From: Rhizomys pruinosus
Taxonomy: Eukaryota; Chordata; Mammalia; Rodentia; Spalacidae
Assembly: GCA_009823505.1 (NCBI GenBank)
Contig: VZQC01009571.1
Location: 521,434 to 585,433, forward strand
Direction of reading: 5' to 3'
Length of the DNA: 64,000 bases
The first letter of the stretch is position 1; every line of letters begins with the position of its first letter. Positions 23,583-36,639 of the stretch are shown piece by piece. Below the pieces are notes generated by a model that saw nothing but the letters and a program-made list of their open reading frames with translations, was not told where the DNA came from and searched no databases. Both the position numbers and the translations under genes were made by a program.

Positions 23583-25080
23583 ATATTCAGTAGAGTCTAT
23601 GTTCAGCCAGAAGCTACCGCCTTGACCTAAGAATAGACAAACAATGTGCTTCCTGAATAAAATGGTTACACACACGAGGAAACTTTTGAACATCATAAGA
23701 ATCACACTGAGGTAGAGAAATCTCTCCTGCTCCAGACAGAGCTGTTTAAACTCTTAGGCTGATTGTCCAATGTGTTCACAAACTCAGTAGCAGCTGGATC
23801 ATGACATATCCGAAACCTTAGATAAAATACACTACATATATTCAGGCTTTGTAAATGTATGCTTTCAGGAATCAACTGTAGTGCACAAAGAATTTTCAAT
23901 CACTGGCTGGTTTAACAGGTACTACTTTAATCCTGGATATGCTGTTAAAAATACAGCATGGAGATTTTTGGCATTGGAGGTTTTACATTATTGTTTTCTC
24001 AACCTGAAGGCTCGTAGCTATATGTATACTGCTATGATGAACACAGATTTGAAGGATTCATGCCATAGGACTGTGGAATGCCACTTGAGCTTCTGTGTAT
24101 GGAGTGACTCTAGCTTACTGAGCAGAATACTTTCATAGTAGCACACAGCACTTTTTCAGTAGTAAATACATAGAAGTTTGCACATAAATAACAGCTAACA
24201 TATAAGAAATGAAATGCCAGTGAAGTTGAAAAGCTTGCAATAAAAACTGATCACAGTAATAGCTCAACCCTAATGATAGCAAAACTGCACAAAATTGGAG
24301 TGTTATTAAATCTGGAGAATGTGAAAGATTTTTAAGTATTCTTCTCGACGACACCATATACAAAGTTCAAATTTCTCCTATAATTCTACACATCTTACTT
24401 AGGTTTAACAAGCTCCCAAATTAATGAAGTGTGAAGTCCCCACCATACTAATGATGACCTGTTTCACACTTATTTGCGCTGGGGCAAAAGTATATGTCAT
24501 CTATTCTCTCTCACCTAGTCTATATTCTATTTCTTTCAGTCTCCACAGGCAAAAAATAAGTTACTTGTGTTTTTCATCCAAGTTCAGAAAAAAAAAAAAC
24601 ATACCTGTAAATGTCAACTCCCTCTGGAGATAATCATCCAAAGGCTCAAGGCAGATAGTAGAAAATCTGGGTTTCACAGTCAGCATAAAGGCCTCTTGCA
24701 AAGTGAAAACCACAGATTAGATTGCGGTTTCTGTGGGTTCACCTTCCACAATGTTTAGACATCTTTCTTGGGCATCATGCATACTATGGAGCAAAGAATA
24801 GCTGCTCTTCCTTGTGAGATATTATGGACATCACAGAAGATGAAGAATAATGGTTTCTTTTTTTTTATTTCATCTGGATATCCAGTGCAATTTTTAAACA
24901 AAGCTTTTTTGGATTAACTTTGAGTAAAAACAAAACTTTACTCAAATCTTTATCAGTGAATTATGTGAAAAATAAAGTTAACTATATAAAACTCTCACAA
25001 ATCCTATCGTGGGGAAAGTCCAAAGCAAATAGTTTGCCATTGACGACCATGACTTCTCCCTCCTTCCTTTCCTTCTAGTT
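23583..25080. other. Unique AT-rich sequence
   Basis: No gene or repeat recognised. Short open frames at 23702-24138 and 24424-24758 show no known content. Confidence 0.45.
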
Positions 25081-25117
25081 TGTTAAATTACATTTATTTA
25101 TTTATTTATTTAATTAA

Positions 25118-25278
25118 TTTATTTGTTGGTGTATGTGTGTGTGTGTGTGTGTGTTAGCCCCACATGTGTAGATATGTAGAGGTCAGAAGACAACTGGACT
25201 TGGCTCTCTCTTTCAATCATGTATATTCTGGGTATCAAACTTGGTACCTTCAACAGCTGACCCATCTCACCAGTCCTT
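25118..25278 (-). mobile_element. B2/B4-like SINE remnant
   Basis: Antisense tRNA-type SINE: T/A-rich tail and (TG)n at 25,133-25,154, then GGTCAGAAGACAACTGGACT, GGTATCAAACTTGGTACC and CTGACCCATCTCACCAGTCC (the reverse of the usual GGCTGGTGAGATGGCTCAG head). Confidence 0.7.
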
Positions 25279-25365
25279 TTTCCTGATTTTTGAGACAGGA
25301 TTTGCTGTGTAGTCCAGGCTGACCTTGAACTCTTACAGGCCTGTGCCACTGCATCTAGTGACGTT
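25279..25365 (-). mobile_element. Old truncated B1
   Basis: TTTTGAGACAGGATTTGCTG, then CAGGCTGACCTTGAACTC and CTGTGCCACTGCATC: a short reverse B1 adjoining the tRNA-type SINE. The two may be parts of one B4 element. Confidence 0.65.
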
Positions 25366-25585
25366 TTCTACGTTTCTCTTTCTTAGTCACAGGTTGCTTG
25401 TGATCGCCAATTCCAGCACTTACACAGTTCACTATACTGGAAGGGATGACTTTTCCAGGCTGTCTAGACTCTTTCTTTCTCTGTTTCATCTCTCTAGTCC
25501 TTAATATCCACCCTCTAATGCTCCTCCTCTTCTGGAGCTCTGCAGTATTCTCAAGTCATGTGTAATTTGAATAAGAACACTGTTA

Positions 25586-25735
25586 GCTGGGCATGGTGGC
25601 ACGTGCCTTTAATGGGCACTAAGGAGGCAGAGGCAGGGGGATCTCTGTGAGTTCAAGGCCAGCTTGGTCTACAAAGTGAGTTCCAAGACAGTTGGCGCTA
25701 CAGGGGGACCCTGTCTCAAAAAAAAAAAAAAAAAA
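25586..25735 (+). mobile_element. B1 SINE with perfect TSD
   Basis: Forward B1 with a long pure A tail. The 13-mer AAGAACACTGTTA is at 25573-25585 and 25736-25748. Confidence 0.95.
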
Positions 25736-25749
25736 AAGAACACTGTTAT

Positions 25750-26883
25750 CACCAAGTAAGACCATGCATTCATGCATGAAACTTTGGTCTGAGTCTCAAT
25801 ACCTGTTAGATTCTAACATTTTCTCAAATTCCAATCTAATATTTTACAATTCACATGTATAGGCAAATTACACTCTATAATATGAAACTTTGTTCTTTAT
25901 AAAACGAACAAAGGTGGAGGTCTCTTTCACAAGTGCCCTTCTGCATTACTGAGAAAATAAATACAACTTTTGAAAATTGAGAAGAAATGTTTGACCAACA
26001 TATTTACCTTGAAAATTACAACTGTATGCCTTGTAGGTTTGTAATAAATATTTTATGTCTCCAGATAATGAACCCACATCCAAAGACACTAACTTAACTT
26101 TCTATTACTTAAAGCATTTGGTCTAGAGCTTTCTAGCCTATCGGGAATGCATGTTTTCAGCTGTCTCCTATCATTACTTTCAATAGGAGATCACCCCCTA
26201 GTGGAAATGCAGTAGATGATGTGGTGTTTCTGCGCCTCATTTGGGAGACAATCTGTGGAAATCCATGGTTCCTATGTCCATTTCTATGTCCCAAGCAAAC
26301 AACAGAGAGATAATTTCCAAAGGAACACAGATATCCAAGTTATAGTGGAGTCCCCATTAACACAAAGATAAATTAATAGTTGTAACATTTCCTGGACTTG
26401 TATCCTAATGAAAAATTAACACCTATTTCCATTAGAATCTTATTTTTAAATTTCATTTCCAGGTTCTAGTGTACCTATTAAAGCAGACTATAGAACATAG
26501 TGGTAGATTACAATCTTCTTTCTATCAATGAACATATTAATGTCCTAAAATCTTGCCAATTAAGTTTTTAAAAATGTGATAACTATATAATCACATTATA
26601 AAGCAAAGCTAACAAATCCAACTAAGCCTCACATTATTACAGCACCTCTCTCCCACATAATATATATATGATAATGATATTCTATGGTAATACAGCTGTA
26701 ACAATATATTCAAACCTAGATTAATATGCATTTTTCCACCAGCTGTGGGGGATTTTGATTGCAAATGTTATTAATGACAATAAAACTTCAAACAGACAAA
26801 TGGGAATTCTGCCACTTAAGCAGTCAAATAAAAACTGTATCTTCCACAGACTATGGATTTACTCATGAAACCTGAAATACATA

Positions 26884-26914
<31 letters not shown>

Positions 26915-28170
26915 CACATGTGATATGGATGCAGAGGGTAGTTTAATAAGGGTTCTCTGAAATTATGATTATAGATTCCAAATTCAGCATGACATCTACA
27001 GGTAAGCATATATATATATATAAAACATTTGAAAAGATATGTATGTTTTTGTGTTTTATTAGACAAAAGGGATTCATAAGGATTTTTAGATTAAATTGCC
27101 ATTAACCAGAGGGAATTGATCATTAAATTAGATAAGGATATTAATCTTTGCCAAATCTATCAATCTTACAAAAACACTGAAAGCACAATGAAATTTTCAA
27201 AGATGTATATAAGAGTTCCTCCTAAGTTATAAATAGTTATAAACTCATCAGCTGTCTTTATGCTTATATTCAGATAGTGAAGTTTTGATAGCAAGAAATT
27301 ATTTTCATTATGATTTACCACAGGATTCTACCAGCCTTATGGGACTGTGCTAAGTACTGGAAGTACATAACACGTTGGCGCTTCTTCATCTGGTGAACTG
27401 AAGGCAGCTGTAAGACAGAAGTAGTCAAGGGGTTTGTGTAACTGTGGGGAGAAATGAAAGGATGGGGTTTATTTGTATATCGGTATACACAATTTAATAC
27501 CAATAGCTAGAGCTAATTGTAGACCTATAACTTATCAATAGGCCCTATGGTGTATCTCTTTCAGTATAGTCTTTGACTTCTGAGTACAATGAAATCCAAT
27601 GTGTGGATGGAAAAATGAAATTAAGTAATACATATGCAACACTCTGAGAAGTGAAGCCAGAGCTGCCTAAGCTGAAAGCCCATTTACAAAAGTGATATAT
27701 GCATGTAAAATTTGGAAGAAAGCCAGCTCATTTTCAATTGTATTTTAACATCAGTGTTATTTCTATATGTAGTTATACAATAGTTCTCTATGGAATGTTT
27801 AATTGTTTAATAAAAGGACACCAAGCAAGTCACCTTCATTTTAAAATATATGCTGCTTGTTTTGCTGAGCTAGTGGGAGGTGTGCATTACTATTATTAAC
27901 ATTAGCTATGGTAACACTGTGAAAAGGTCAGGAGAACTTACCCTTTATATAATGCTTGGATGGCAAAACTGTAATTCGTATCAGATTTGTTTCTACAGAG
28001 GAAGAGTAAAGAACCAAGGCTCTTATCCAAATACTACAAGTTACACAAGTGAAATTCAATTTGCTTCAGAAAGCACAATATTGCCTAAAATGAACATTAT
28101 CAACATTATATTATATAGCCATATTGATAACTTTAGTTATTGATGTTTTGTTGAGCAGTTTAAAAACCTT
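25750..28170. other. Unique AT-rich sequence with (AT)n
   Basis: No gene. (AT)n runs occur at 26,884-26,910 and 27,008-27,022. A short MIR-like patch is possible near 27,325-27,365. Confidence 0.45.
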
Positions 28171-28249
28171 CAATGAATGGGGTTAAAATGAGAAATGAAC
28201 TCTTAGAGAGACCAAGTGATGATCAGTTATCCATTATTAACTTTTCAAA

Positions 28250-28740
28250 AACATAATCACAGGATAAACAGACAAATACAAAATGCAGTACCTATATACA
28301 ACAGAATTGTATGCAATCATAAAGAAAAATGTGATCCTAATATTTGCTGGCTAATAAACAGAAATGGAAATGATGATGTTAAGTGAAATAAACTTGACTC
28401 AGGAAGAAATACCACGTGTGTTCTTTCATTTGCAGAACCTAAACTTAGAATTACATTTTGGTTTATGTATTTATATCTATGTGTTTGTAGGTTTGAAAAG
28501 AATGAGGAGGAAGAAAGACATATTAAGAGAGGCAGGAAAACAGGCGAGTAGAACATGTGCAACAGGGAAACAGAAGGAGAAAGGGGACCACCTGAAGGGC
28601 AGGGAGGGCAGGAGGGGAGCGAATGGGAACGGAACGAAGCACAAGGGCATATACTTTGTTATTTGTGTGAGGATGTCATGGTGAATCCCATTACTCCATA
28701 TGCTGCCTTATGTTTTTTAAGGTCACTGAGATTGTACAGC
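28250..28740 (+). mobile_element. Old L1: ORF2 end and 3' UTR
   Basis: The frame around 28,364-28,460 reads MEMMMLSEINLTQEE, a decayed form of the ORF2 C-terminal block ([15 protein letters not shown] in the younger copy at 6 kb). Purine-rich 3' UTR sequence (GGGCAGGGAGGGCAGGAGG) follows to about 28,650. Diverged and broken. Confidence 0.8.
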
Positions 28741-28749
28741 ATGTGCCTG

Positions 28750-29320
28750 ATAAAATTGTGAACTAATATTATGAATATTTGTTATCACGCATGTAGACCT
28801 GGATCTTTTAAATCATTCTGATCACCAAGTATCCTTGCCCATGTAGTAATACTGTAAGTGATGTACTTAGAGGTGGATATAAGGACTATTAGAACAATGA
28901 CAACAGAGACTATAAATCTACGTTTAGAGACAGACAGACTATAACAATGAATCATGCAAATATGAATATTAAATAGATGGCATTAAGTCAGATCAAGGGC
29001 AGGTTAAACTGTGTTCAATTCCTGCCAACAATCTCTTCTCACTTTGACTCCATTTTATTTTCTGTCATATAACTTAATCACCACTTGAAATAAATTTGTG
29101 TATGGCTTGACTCTCTGTAAATCTATGGTGTTATAAAAGCTGCTTGAAGAGATTTAATGGGTTTCACATTCTACTGTGTTACCATCACTTGACCAAATAC
29201 CTGGTAAATTGAAGGAGAGGTGGTAAGCAGCTGGTCTTCATTTGGAGTGTATGTTCTCTTTGCTGATGGAGATGACATGCCAAAACCACCAAAGTAAATG
29301 ATTTACTCATTAGGTTGAGC
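28750..29320. other. Unassigned sequence
   Basis: No gene. The part near 29,165-29,225 weakly resembles the end of a MaLR-type LTR (TGACCAAATACCTGGTAAA), not enough to call. Confidence 0.35.
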
Positions 29321-29329
29321 ATTTGCACC

Positions 29330-30480
29330 ATTAGAACTCGGGTAGCTCAGGAAATAATGACAACTGACATGTGGAGTCTACTGAAATTAAAAAGCTTCTG
29401 CACAGCAAAGGAAACAATCAAGTGAAGAGACAACCTACAGAATAGGAGGCAGTCTTGACTGACAGAAGATTAAAACTGAGATTAAAAAAATGGACTCCAA
29501 AAACCAAATAACAGGAAATCAGCCTAGTCCAATAGATAGGCTACTGAAATGAACAATTCTCAAAAGATGAAGTATAGCTGGGTGTGGTGGCACACACCTT
29601 TAGTGCCAGCATTCCGAAGGCAGAGGCAGGAAGATCTCTGTAAGAGCGAGACCAGCCTTGTCTATATAGAGAGTATCAGACTAGTTGGGGCAACAAGGAG
29701 ACCCTCAAAGAAACCTTCTAATAAACCAGATGGATTATGAATAGCTAAGAAATATGAAAAATATTGAACCTCATTATCCATTCAACAAATGCAAGTTAGA
29801 ACTACACTGAAATTCCATCCCACTCCAGTGAATGACTGTCAATAAGAATACAGACGGCAAATCCTGGTGAGGGTGCAGACCAAAGGCCATTCTTACACCC
29901 TGAAGATAGGAATATGAACTAGTCTAGCCACTAAAGAAATCAATGTGCAGATTCCTCAAAAACTAAGTATAGATCTACTCTATGACCACTTCTGGGAACA
30001 TACCCCCAAGACTTCACATTCACATATCACAGAGATATTTTCTCATCAATGTTTACTATAACATTAGTCACAATAGCTAAACTACAAGCCCAATGTAAGC
30101 ATCTAATAACAGAGAAATAGATAAGGAAGAAGTCTTCTATTAATGACATTTTTCTTAAAGAAAAGAAACAAAAAAGAAAATTGATGCAACTGTAGATAGC
30201 AATATTAAGTGAATGTTAAGCCAATCCCAGAAAGAAAAGTATCACCTGTTTTCTGTCATTTGTGCTTTCCAGATTTCATATGGATATATAAAATTATGTA
30301 TGTACATCTGACTTGAAAGCAGAGATGAATCTGTCTAGAGAAGCAAGAAGGAAGACAAAGTGTAAAAGGACAGGGTCATGAGAGATTATGCTCAAGAACA
30401 TTAGGTACCTGTATATTAATGTCATTAGATAACCCAGTACCATATATAATGAGCATAAACTAATGAAAACAACATATATG
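29330..30480 (+). mobile_element. L1 ORF2 C-terminal half and 3' UTR, decayed
   Basis: Forward L1 text in order: GAAATTAAAAAGCTTCTGCA (ORF2 KLKSFC block), the region with TCAACAAATGCAAG, CCCAAGACTTCACATTCACA, TTAGTCACAATAGCTAA and a 3' UTR to about 30,470. Many stops and frameshifts. A B1 at 29,575-29,715 interrupts it. Confidence 0.85.
29575..29716 (+). mobile_element. B1 SINE nested in L1
   Basis: Moderately diverged forward B1 (AGCTGGGTGTGGTGGCACAC to ACAAGGAGACCCTCAAAG) that splits the L1 ORF2 remnant. Confidence 0.85.
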
Positions 30481-30779
30481 TATGAAAATCATACACATTA
30501 GTAAAAATGGATAAGAGCATGATACTGTGAGTATACCTGGTTAAGACACTGCTGAACTGAATATTGCATAAAATTCTCTAATTCACACAATTGATATATG
30601 TGGCCCATGTAGCCACAGAACGGTATAAAGGGCAGCTGCTTCCTAAAAGGAAGCTGGGGATCCTTCGATCCACAGCTAAGACCCCTGGGCTTGTTTGCTT
30701 TGACAGGATGACTATGAGTCTCAATTATAGGTGGGTTCCATGTACTCACAATAAAAAAAATCCAAAATATATATTTAAA

Positions 30780-31021
30780 AAATTTTTTAAATATTTTATT
30801 TATTTATGTGTATGAATGTACTGTCTGCATGTAGGTCTGTGCATCCATGTCGTGCAATGCCGCGGAGGTCAGAAGAGGGTGTTGGATTCCCCTGGAACTG
30901 AAGTTCTCCTGGAATTGGAGTTACAGAAGTTTCTCAGCCACCATGTGGGTGCTGGGGATTGAACCCGGGTCCTCTCTAAGAGCAGTCAGTGCTCTTAACT
31001 GCTAGGCCATCTCTCCAGCCC
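30780..31021 (-). mobile_element. B2 SINE, antisense
   Basis: Complete reverse B2 ending TAGGCCATCTCTCCAGCCCC (head on the minus strand), with a T/A-rich tail at the left. Similar CCAAAATATATTT stretches on both sides (near 30,762 and 31,022) suggest a target duplication. Confidence 0.93.
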
Positions 31022-31049
31022 CCCAAAATATATTTTAATGCTTACTTAT

Positions 31050-31198
31050 AGTGAGCATAGTGTCCTTTAATCCCAGTACTCAGGTGGGAGGAGGAGGCAG
31101 GTGGATCTTTGTAAGATAAAGGTCAGCCTGGACTACATAGTGAGTTCCTAAACAGCTTTGGTTACAGGAAGACCTTGACTTAAAAAGACAAAAAACAA
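31050..31198 (+). mobile_element. Old B1 SINE
   Basis: Diverged forward B1: CCTTTAATCCCAGTACTCAG, GGTGGATCTTTGTAAGA, AGCCTGGACTACATAGTGAG and an A-rich end. Confidence 0.8.
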
Positions 31199-31261
31199 AA
31201 AGTTAATTTGGGAAAAAAATCCCAGCATCATCATTATCAGGGGACATCTCAGAACATATTT

Positions 31262-31515
31262 GTTTTTTTTTTTAATTTTAATTTTTATTTATTTATTTTT
31301 ATGTGTATGAATGTATTGTCTGCATGCAGGTCTGCGCACCCGTGTCGTGCGATGCTGCGGAGGTCAGAAGACGGTCTCGGATTCCCCTGGAACTGGAGTT
31401 CTCCTGGAACCGGAGTCACAGACGGTTCTCAGCCGCCATGTGGGTGCTGGGGATCGAACCCGGGTCCTCTGCAAGAGTGGTCGTCGCTCTTAACCGCTAG
31501 GCCATCCCTCCAGTA
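31262..31515 (-). mobile_element. B2 SINE, antisense, young-looking
   Basis: Reverse B2 with clean sequence (GGGGATCGAACCCGGGTCCT, the B-box region) and poly-T/A-rich tail at 31,262-31,300. Open frames at 31208-31516 are B2 read-through, not a gene. Confidence 0.95.
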
Positions 31516-31519
31516 ACTG

Positions 31520-34130
31520 AGTATATGCAGACAATTACTGACAATTTAACAACAAGGTACCTGAATTGCTGCCTTACAGTTTACCAAGAATAGTTCACTG
31601 TCCATATGAATATATTTGTATGAATAGCTTGTTTTATGTTTAGCAATGATTAGATGTTTGTGACAATGGTACTAAAATAAATAAAGTGAAGAAGTTAAAA
31701 TACTTTCATGAACTCTATCAGAATTATGTCCAGACCAAATTGCTACAAATGTAGGTGTGTATATATATTTCAAAGTATCTAGTTAGTAGCTGGTGTATAG
31801 AAATTTTCATTAATATGGCAGCATAACAACAAAGTATTTTCAGAATGAACAGTGCATATGAGTCAAGTTATGCTAAATTCCATGCCACTTCATTATGGAA
31901 AGCGTGTTGCTTTATATGGGCCTTTCTTAAGGCAAATAAGAAGACTGTAATCTCTGCATATAGCTGGCCTTAAATGACTTAGGAATTGTAAGCCAATGCA
32001 AAAATGTCAGAGTAAGGCATTGAGCAAGTAATAAGTTTTCTTCACCCCGTAGTCGGTAGTCACTTCTATCTCAAACCACCACTCTCAGAAGGAAAAGGAA
32101 TTCTTGGTCTAAACAATTAGTGTTTGAAATAAAACGGCAGCTTGGAGATATGATATGCACCTGTTTAAACTATTTTGAAGAGAAGAGAAGAGTAGTTGAG
32201 GGGAGAGCGACAGAGAGGAGACAAGGGAAAGACCGGCAGAGAGGATGTGCTCAGGGCAGTCTTCCTGAAGGACTCTCATATTCATCCTTTCCAGTTCCAA
32301 TTTGCTACCACATTGCTGTCACATTAATCATCCCCCAAACTACTCAAGCCACTCTATCCAAACACCAAGAATACTTTCTCGACCTGATTAGTTTCACCTA
32401 AACCCCACTGTCTATCAGCTGAGACCTTTGATAGCCTGGTCTCGCTCTATGAGTGTCCTTGACAGCCCATTAAAACATATTTTGTTATGCTCTTTCATAT
32501 AAAGTATTCTTTTCTATCTACTGATCTCTTGCCTTTAAGAACAGAAATTCTGGACTTTTGGCTTACATTGCTAAATGTCTCAGAAAAAAAGGGGGGAATA
32601 TCTTTCCACTAGCCCTCAACCTCCCAAGTTTTCTTTCTGAGTCATATTACATTTCAATGGTGAAGTATGTTACTGTGATTAAATGGGGTATTTGAAAGAA
32701 GGCATTGCTGCAGAGATGTACTGAAATATGTGTTTAATCAGCAGTTTCTGTTTTAATCCTCTAGCAAATACTGTAAAAAATTTATCAATGTGAATAATCA
32801 AGTTACAGGTCCTTCTGCTGAGTTTTATGGGGTGCTGATGAAATAGTAAAAGGTACCTGCCCAAAGCAAAATTAAGCTTAAAAGCAACCCCCACAAAATA
32901 TGAAAATGGGCTTTCATGGTTAACAACCCAAATAGATACATTTAGGTACTTGAAAAAAAAAAAAAGAATGCATACGTTTAACATCTATCAATCCATATTT
33001 ATTCTTTGCCAAGACTTAGCACCTGTTTTAAGATATAAACCACTTTAAAAATGTAAAACAGCATAGGCAGCCCATTATGAATGAACACTCACAGAGCAGT
33101 CCATCTCCATGAGATCAAGCAGTGTACAGGGAGGCATGCATAAAGCAAGGGAGAGACGAACTAGGGAAGTGTTTATATATGCAGAGTATGTGTTATATGC
33201 AGTTGTATGTATGCTTGCTGGAGTATAGGATGCCAACACCTTCAGGTAAAGTTATGCATGATATTTCCAACAGTAAAAGGCTTCTGTACTTTTAAGTTAG
33301 TTCACTGAGAAAAATATTTCAATTTTAGTACAAACTATTTTGTACACAGTCCATGCATATACCTGTATTATTTTTCCACCTACATTCTTCATTAACATAT
33401 CTGATAACAAAAATTCTACCTGAATTTCTAGGTCTACAGTACAGTCAGCTAAAAGTTTGGAACTTGAGTAAGCCAAAATGTAAAAAGAATATAACTACAA
33501 TAAAATGAAACTTTTGCTCATCAAGATAACATTTATACAAACTCTGGAAGTCACTCAGCAGGCACACATTATCACACTTTCTGTTCTCAGTGTAGTTTGA
33601 TGCCACAGAATAAAAGCTCCACGGATAATAATTCTAATATAAAGTCCAGGTCATGCTAATTCTAGAACCCCACAGAGCCTTTCACTTATGGCTTATGGAC
33701 AACCCATCTTCCACAAAAGATTTTTTTTATATAGGGAGAAAAATCTGTCCAGAAAATCACAGAATACAATGTTGCTAGAAATTTTCAACATTCTAGAAAC
33801 AGTTCTGAAAAGTGCATGGCTTGTTCCCAGTTGGAGTATTTTAATTAGTCTTTGCCTTATGTTCCATCTGGCTGAATCTATAGTTGCATCCCACGCAGCA
33901 CCCGTACCTCTCGGCAGGAGGAGGCTAAGCAGTCCTATTTTTCTAGCAAGGTATTGTGATGTGATGTGGTTTTAGGCAAATAAATGATTTTGGTTTTGCC
34001 CTTTGAGTAACTAAGTGAAGATTTTCATTATCAAGTAGGATGCTCTGCTAGGGTCAACACTTTCTCAAAGAACAAGCTGCTAGGAAATAGGTATGTGCAA
34101 AAAGGTACATACACAAAATAGCAAAATTGT
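31520..34130. other. Unique AT-rich sequence
   Basis: No gene or repeat recognised. Open frames at 32120-32401, 32679-32984 and 33688-33975 show no known domain. Confidence 0.45.
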
Positions 34131-34132
34131 AT

Positions 34133-34305
34133 TCTTTTTTTTTTATTGATGCTTTGTGTATTTCATACATCATTTTCCAATTCAGTTCGGGCATATTTCC
34201 CTTTCCCTTCCCCCTCCCCCCACCCCACCCATCCCAGATCATGCATTCTGCCATAACTGTCCTGCATCTTTCTCTGTTTTTTTTTTTTCCATTTTTTAAC
34301 AATAA
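34133..34305 (-). mobile_element. L1 3' UTR end, antisense
   Basis: Poly-T, then TTTATTGATGCTTTGTGTAT, a C-rich block (CCCCCTCCCCCCACCCCACC) and ATCATGCATTCTGCCATAAC. It parallels the 3' UTR of the L1 at 5.8-6.1 kb, which has the same C-rich and GCATTCTGCC features. Confidence 0.8.
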
Positions 34306-34309
34306 GTGA

Positions 34310-35230
34310 TAACATAGCATGGGGCAGAATTTTCCTTACATTCTTTCCTGTATTCTCTCCACAACCCAGCCAGCATGTAACAGCTTAAATATCAGCTAAA
34401 TCACATTCCAATTTGTGTGAGGATGATGAGTGGTCATCATCATTTTATATCCTATTAAGCACATGACTTCATACCTAGAAGATGAAATATCTGACATATG
34501 TTTAAATATACTTGAAGCAAAGTCACTAGGACCATCTGAATGCGAGAGAACTTCATCTTGCTCCTGACCCAGACAGCGGGGCAACCATATTGGCTATGAG
34601 AACAGCAGAAGGAGTTGTGTTTTGTTGTTATTGTTTTTTGGTTTTTATTTATTTTTTGGTACAACAGGAGTGGATATAAAACAAAAAGAGCTCTCAACAG
34701 TCAATCTCAGTAAGAGATTTCAAATTATAGAGCATTATTAAGTAATGAGTATTTAAATTTTGTTGAATTACAACATTATTCAAGATTAATGCTGAAAATA
34801 AAACAATTAATCAGCAAATTATACAGATAATTATTTCTCACATGGCTACATGGCTTTACTAATGGAACCTAGTAGCTATAGCACTGTTTTACTACCAGAA
34901 TACTGATTTTTTCCCCCTTGAATTTACTATTGAAAGATGCTCAAATCATTAATAATAGTAAGTTAACACAAAATGATTAAGAATATATAGGGATTTGATT
35001 GTTAACTATGGAACCAAATTCTTGAAAAATATGTAACATATCTTTCAAAAGAAAACACTGCAATATACAAATATAAGAAAGCAATGTTTTCCACAGTCAT
35101 CTACTTTTTATTTCAACATCCATTCAAATATACAAAACACAAAAATGCAACAAATTTAGAAATAGTCTACTATTGTAAAAGTAATAAGAAGCAAAAAACT
35201 GCATTATGATAAGATTGGTTAACAACTGAA
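34310..35230. other. Unique AT-rich sequence
   Basis: No gene or repeat recognised. Confidence 0.45.
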
Positions 35231-35234
35231 GCTA

Positions 35235-35397
35235 AAGAAGTTAGAGAGATGGCTCTGTGGTTAAGGGCTCTTGCTACTCTTGAAGGGGACTCAGGTTCAG
35301 TTCCCAGCACCCACATTGGGTGACTCCAATTTCAGGGGATCTTATGCCTTCTTCTAAACCATATAAAAGAAAAATAAATATTTTTAATTAAAAAATG
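35235..35397 (+). mobile_element. B2 SINE, shortened
   Basis: Forward B2 head (GAGAGATGGCTCTGTGGTTA), CAGTTCCCAGCACCCACATT and TTTCAGGGGATCTTATGCC, with a shorter body and an AAAATAAATA tail. Confidence 0.85.
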
Positions 35398-35499
35398 ATA
35401 CCAAATTATAACTTAATTATTGATATTGGAAAATTTAAAGTATTTCCTAAGTAAAAAACTGTAAAATCATTGCAATGAAAGGATTCTCCAGAATGGTGT

Positions 35500-36060
35500 T
35501 ATGATGTTGACATATAAATAGCTTAAACCAAGAAGGTGAAATATTTATTCACAAAAGTTACAAAATATGGATGAAAGAAACTGAAAAATACACGAAATAA
35601 TGGGAAGATCCCGTGACTAGATTTGCAGAATCAATAGTGTTTTTTTCCACACTATCCAAAGTGATCTATTGATGTAATGTTATTTTTACCAAATTTCAAT
35701 GGTATATATTACAAAATTCAAGAAAGTCTTAAAACTTCTATGCAACCACAAAGCAGTCCAAATGGTTAAGGCAATATTTATCAAGAAAAATCATTCTACC
35801 TGATTTCAAAATTTCTGATAAATATATAGTTCAGAAATAAATCCAAGCCTCTATACTCAGTTGATGTATGATGAATATATCAAGAACAAGCAATGACTGT
35901 GGAGAGAGATCTCCCCTCCATCACTGGTGTTCAGAAAACTATCCATGTGCAGAATAATGAACTGGATACAAATCTCGTACCTTATACAAAGTAAAAAGAT
36001 TAAACATTAAATATTTGACTGAAATTGTAAGGCTATTTGAAGGACATTGAACATTTAAAA
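35500..36060 (+). mobile_element. L1 ORF2 fragment, forward
   Basis: Decayed forward ORF2 region: CTTCTATGCAACCACAAAGC, ATTCTACCTGATTTCAAAAT and GAACTGGATACAAATCTCG, corresponding to the part of ORF2 after the RT catalytic core. It stops near 36,060 where an inverted L1 segment starts. Confidence 0.8.
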
Positions 36061-36064
36061 AAAC

Positions 36065-36425
36065 CTCAACATTTATATTTCTTCTTTTGAGAAGTCTGTA
36101 TTTAAATGATTTGTTTGTTTCCTTGGTATTTAGGTTTCTGAGTATTTGTATATTTTAGAGATTAACCCTCTGTCCGAATGCAGGCTGCATTTTCACTGGA
36201 ATAATGGTCTCCTTTGCTGTACAAAAGCTTTTCAATTTAATGAGGTCCCACTTTCAATTGCTAGTCTTAATACCTTCAATACTGGGGTACTTCTCAGAAA
36301 GTACTTGGCTTTGTGCATATGCTGAAGCATGTTCCTTACATTGTCCTCAGACAGATTCAGAGTATCATGTCTTATGTTGAGGTCCTTGATCTGTAGTGCT
36401 GGAAGAAGGAGAATCAATTTTCTTC
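36065..36425 (-). mobile_element. L1 ORF2 segment, inverted
   Basis: The minus strand reads decayed ORF2 (from IKDLNIRHDTLNLSEDN through a block ending TSLN, frame 36232-36417). This is the part of ORF2 that would follow the forward piece at 35.5-36.06 kb, but in the opposite orientation. Confidence 0.75.
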
Positions 36426-36429
36426 AAGG

Positions 36430-36600
36430 ATGTGGCCCCTTAGAGGGCACCAGTGCTTTAGCAGACAACCCTTAGTGCTACATATACTGGCAGCACTAAG
36501 TGGACTCAGTGAGTTAAAAAAAAAAAAAAAGAGCACATGAAGTTGGGAAGGAATAAGAATAGGGGGTGGGGGGGGATTGAAGGCGAGTGAACAGAGACAG
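36430..36600 (+). mobile_element. L1-like 3' UTR piece
   Basis: GGCAGCACTAAGTGGACTCA, an A-run, GAGCACATGAAGTTGGGAAG and a G-rich run (36,561-36,575). I associate this with an old rodent L1 3' UTR in forward orientation. Confidence 0.55.
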
Positions 36601-36639
36601 GGAGACTTTTGATAATTTACTTAAAACAAAAATTCAAAT

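Noticed and set aside
31208..31516. Overlapping plus-strand frames of 60-102 codons
   Set aside because: They are read-through of an antisense B2 SINE.
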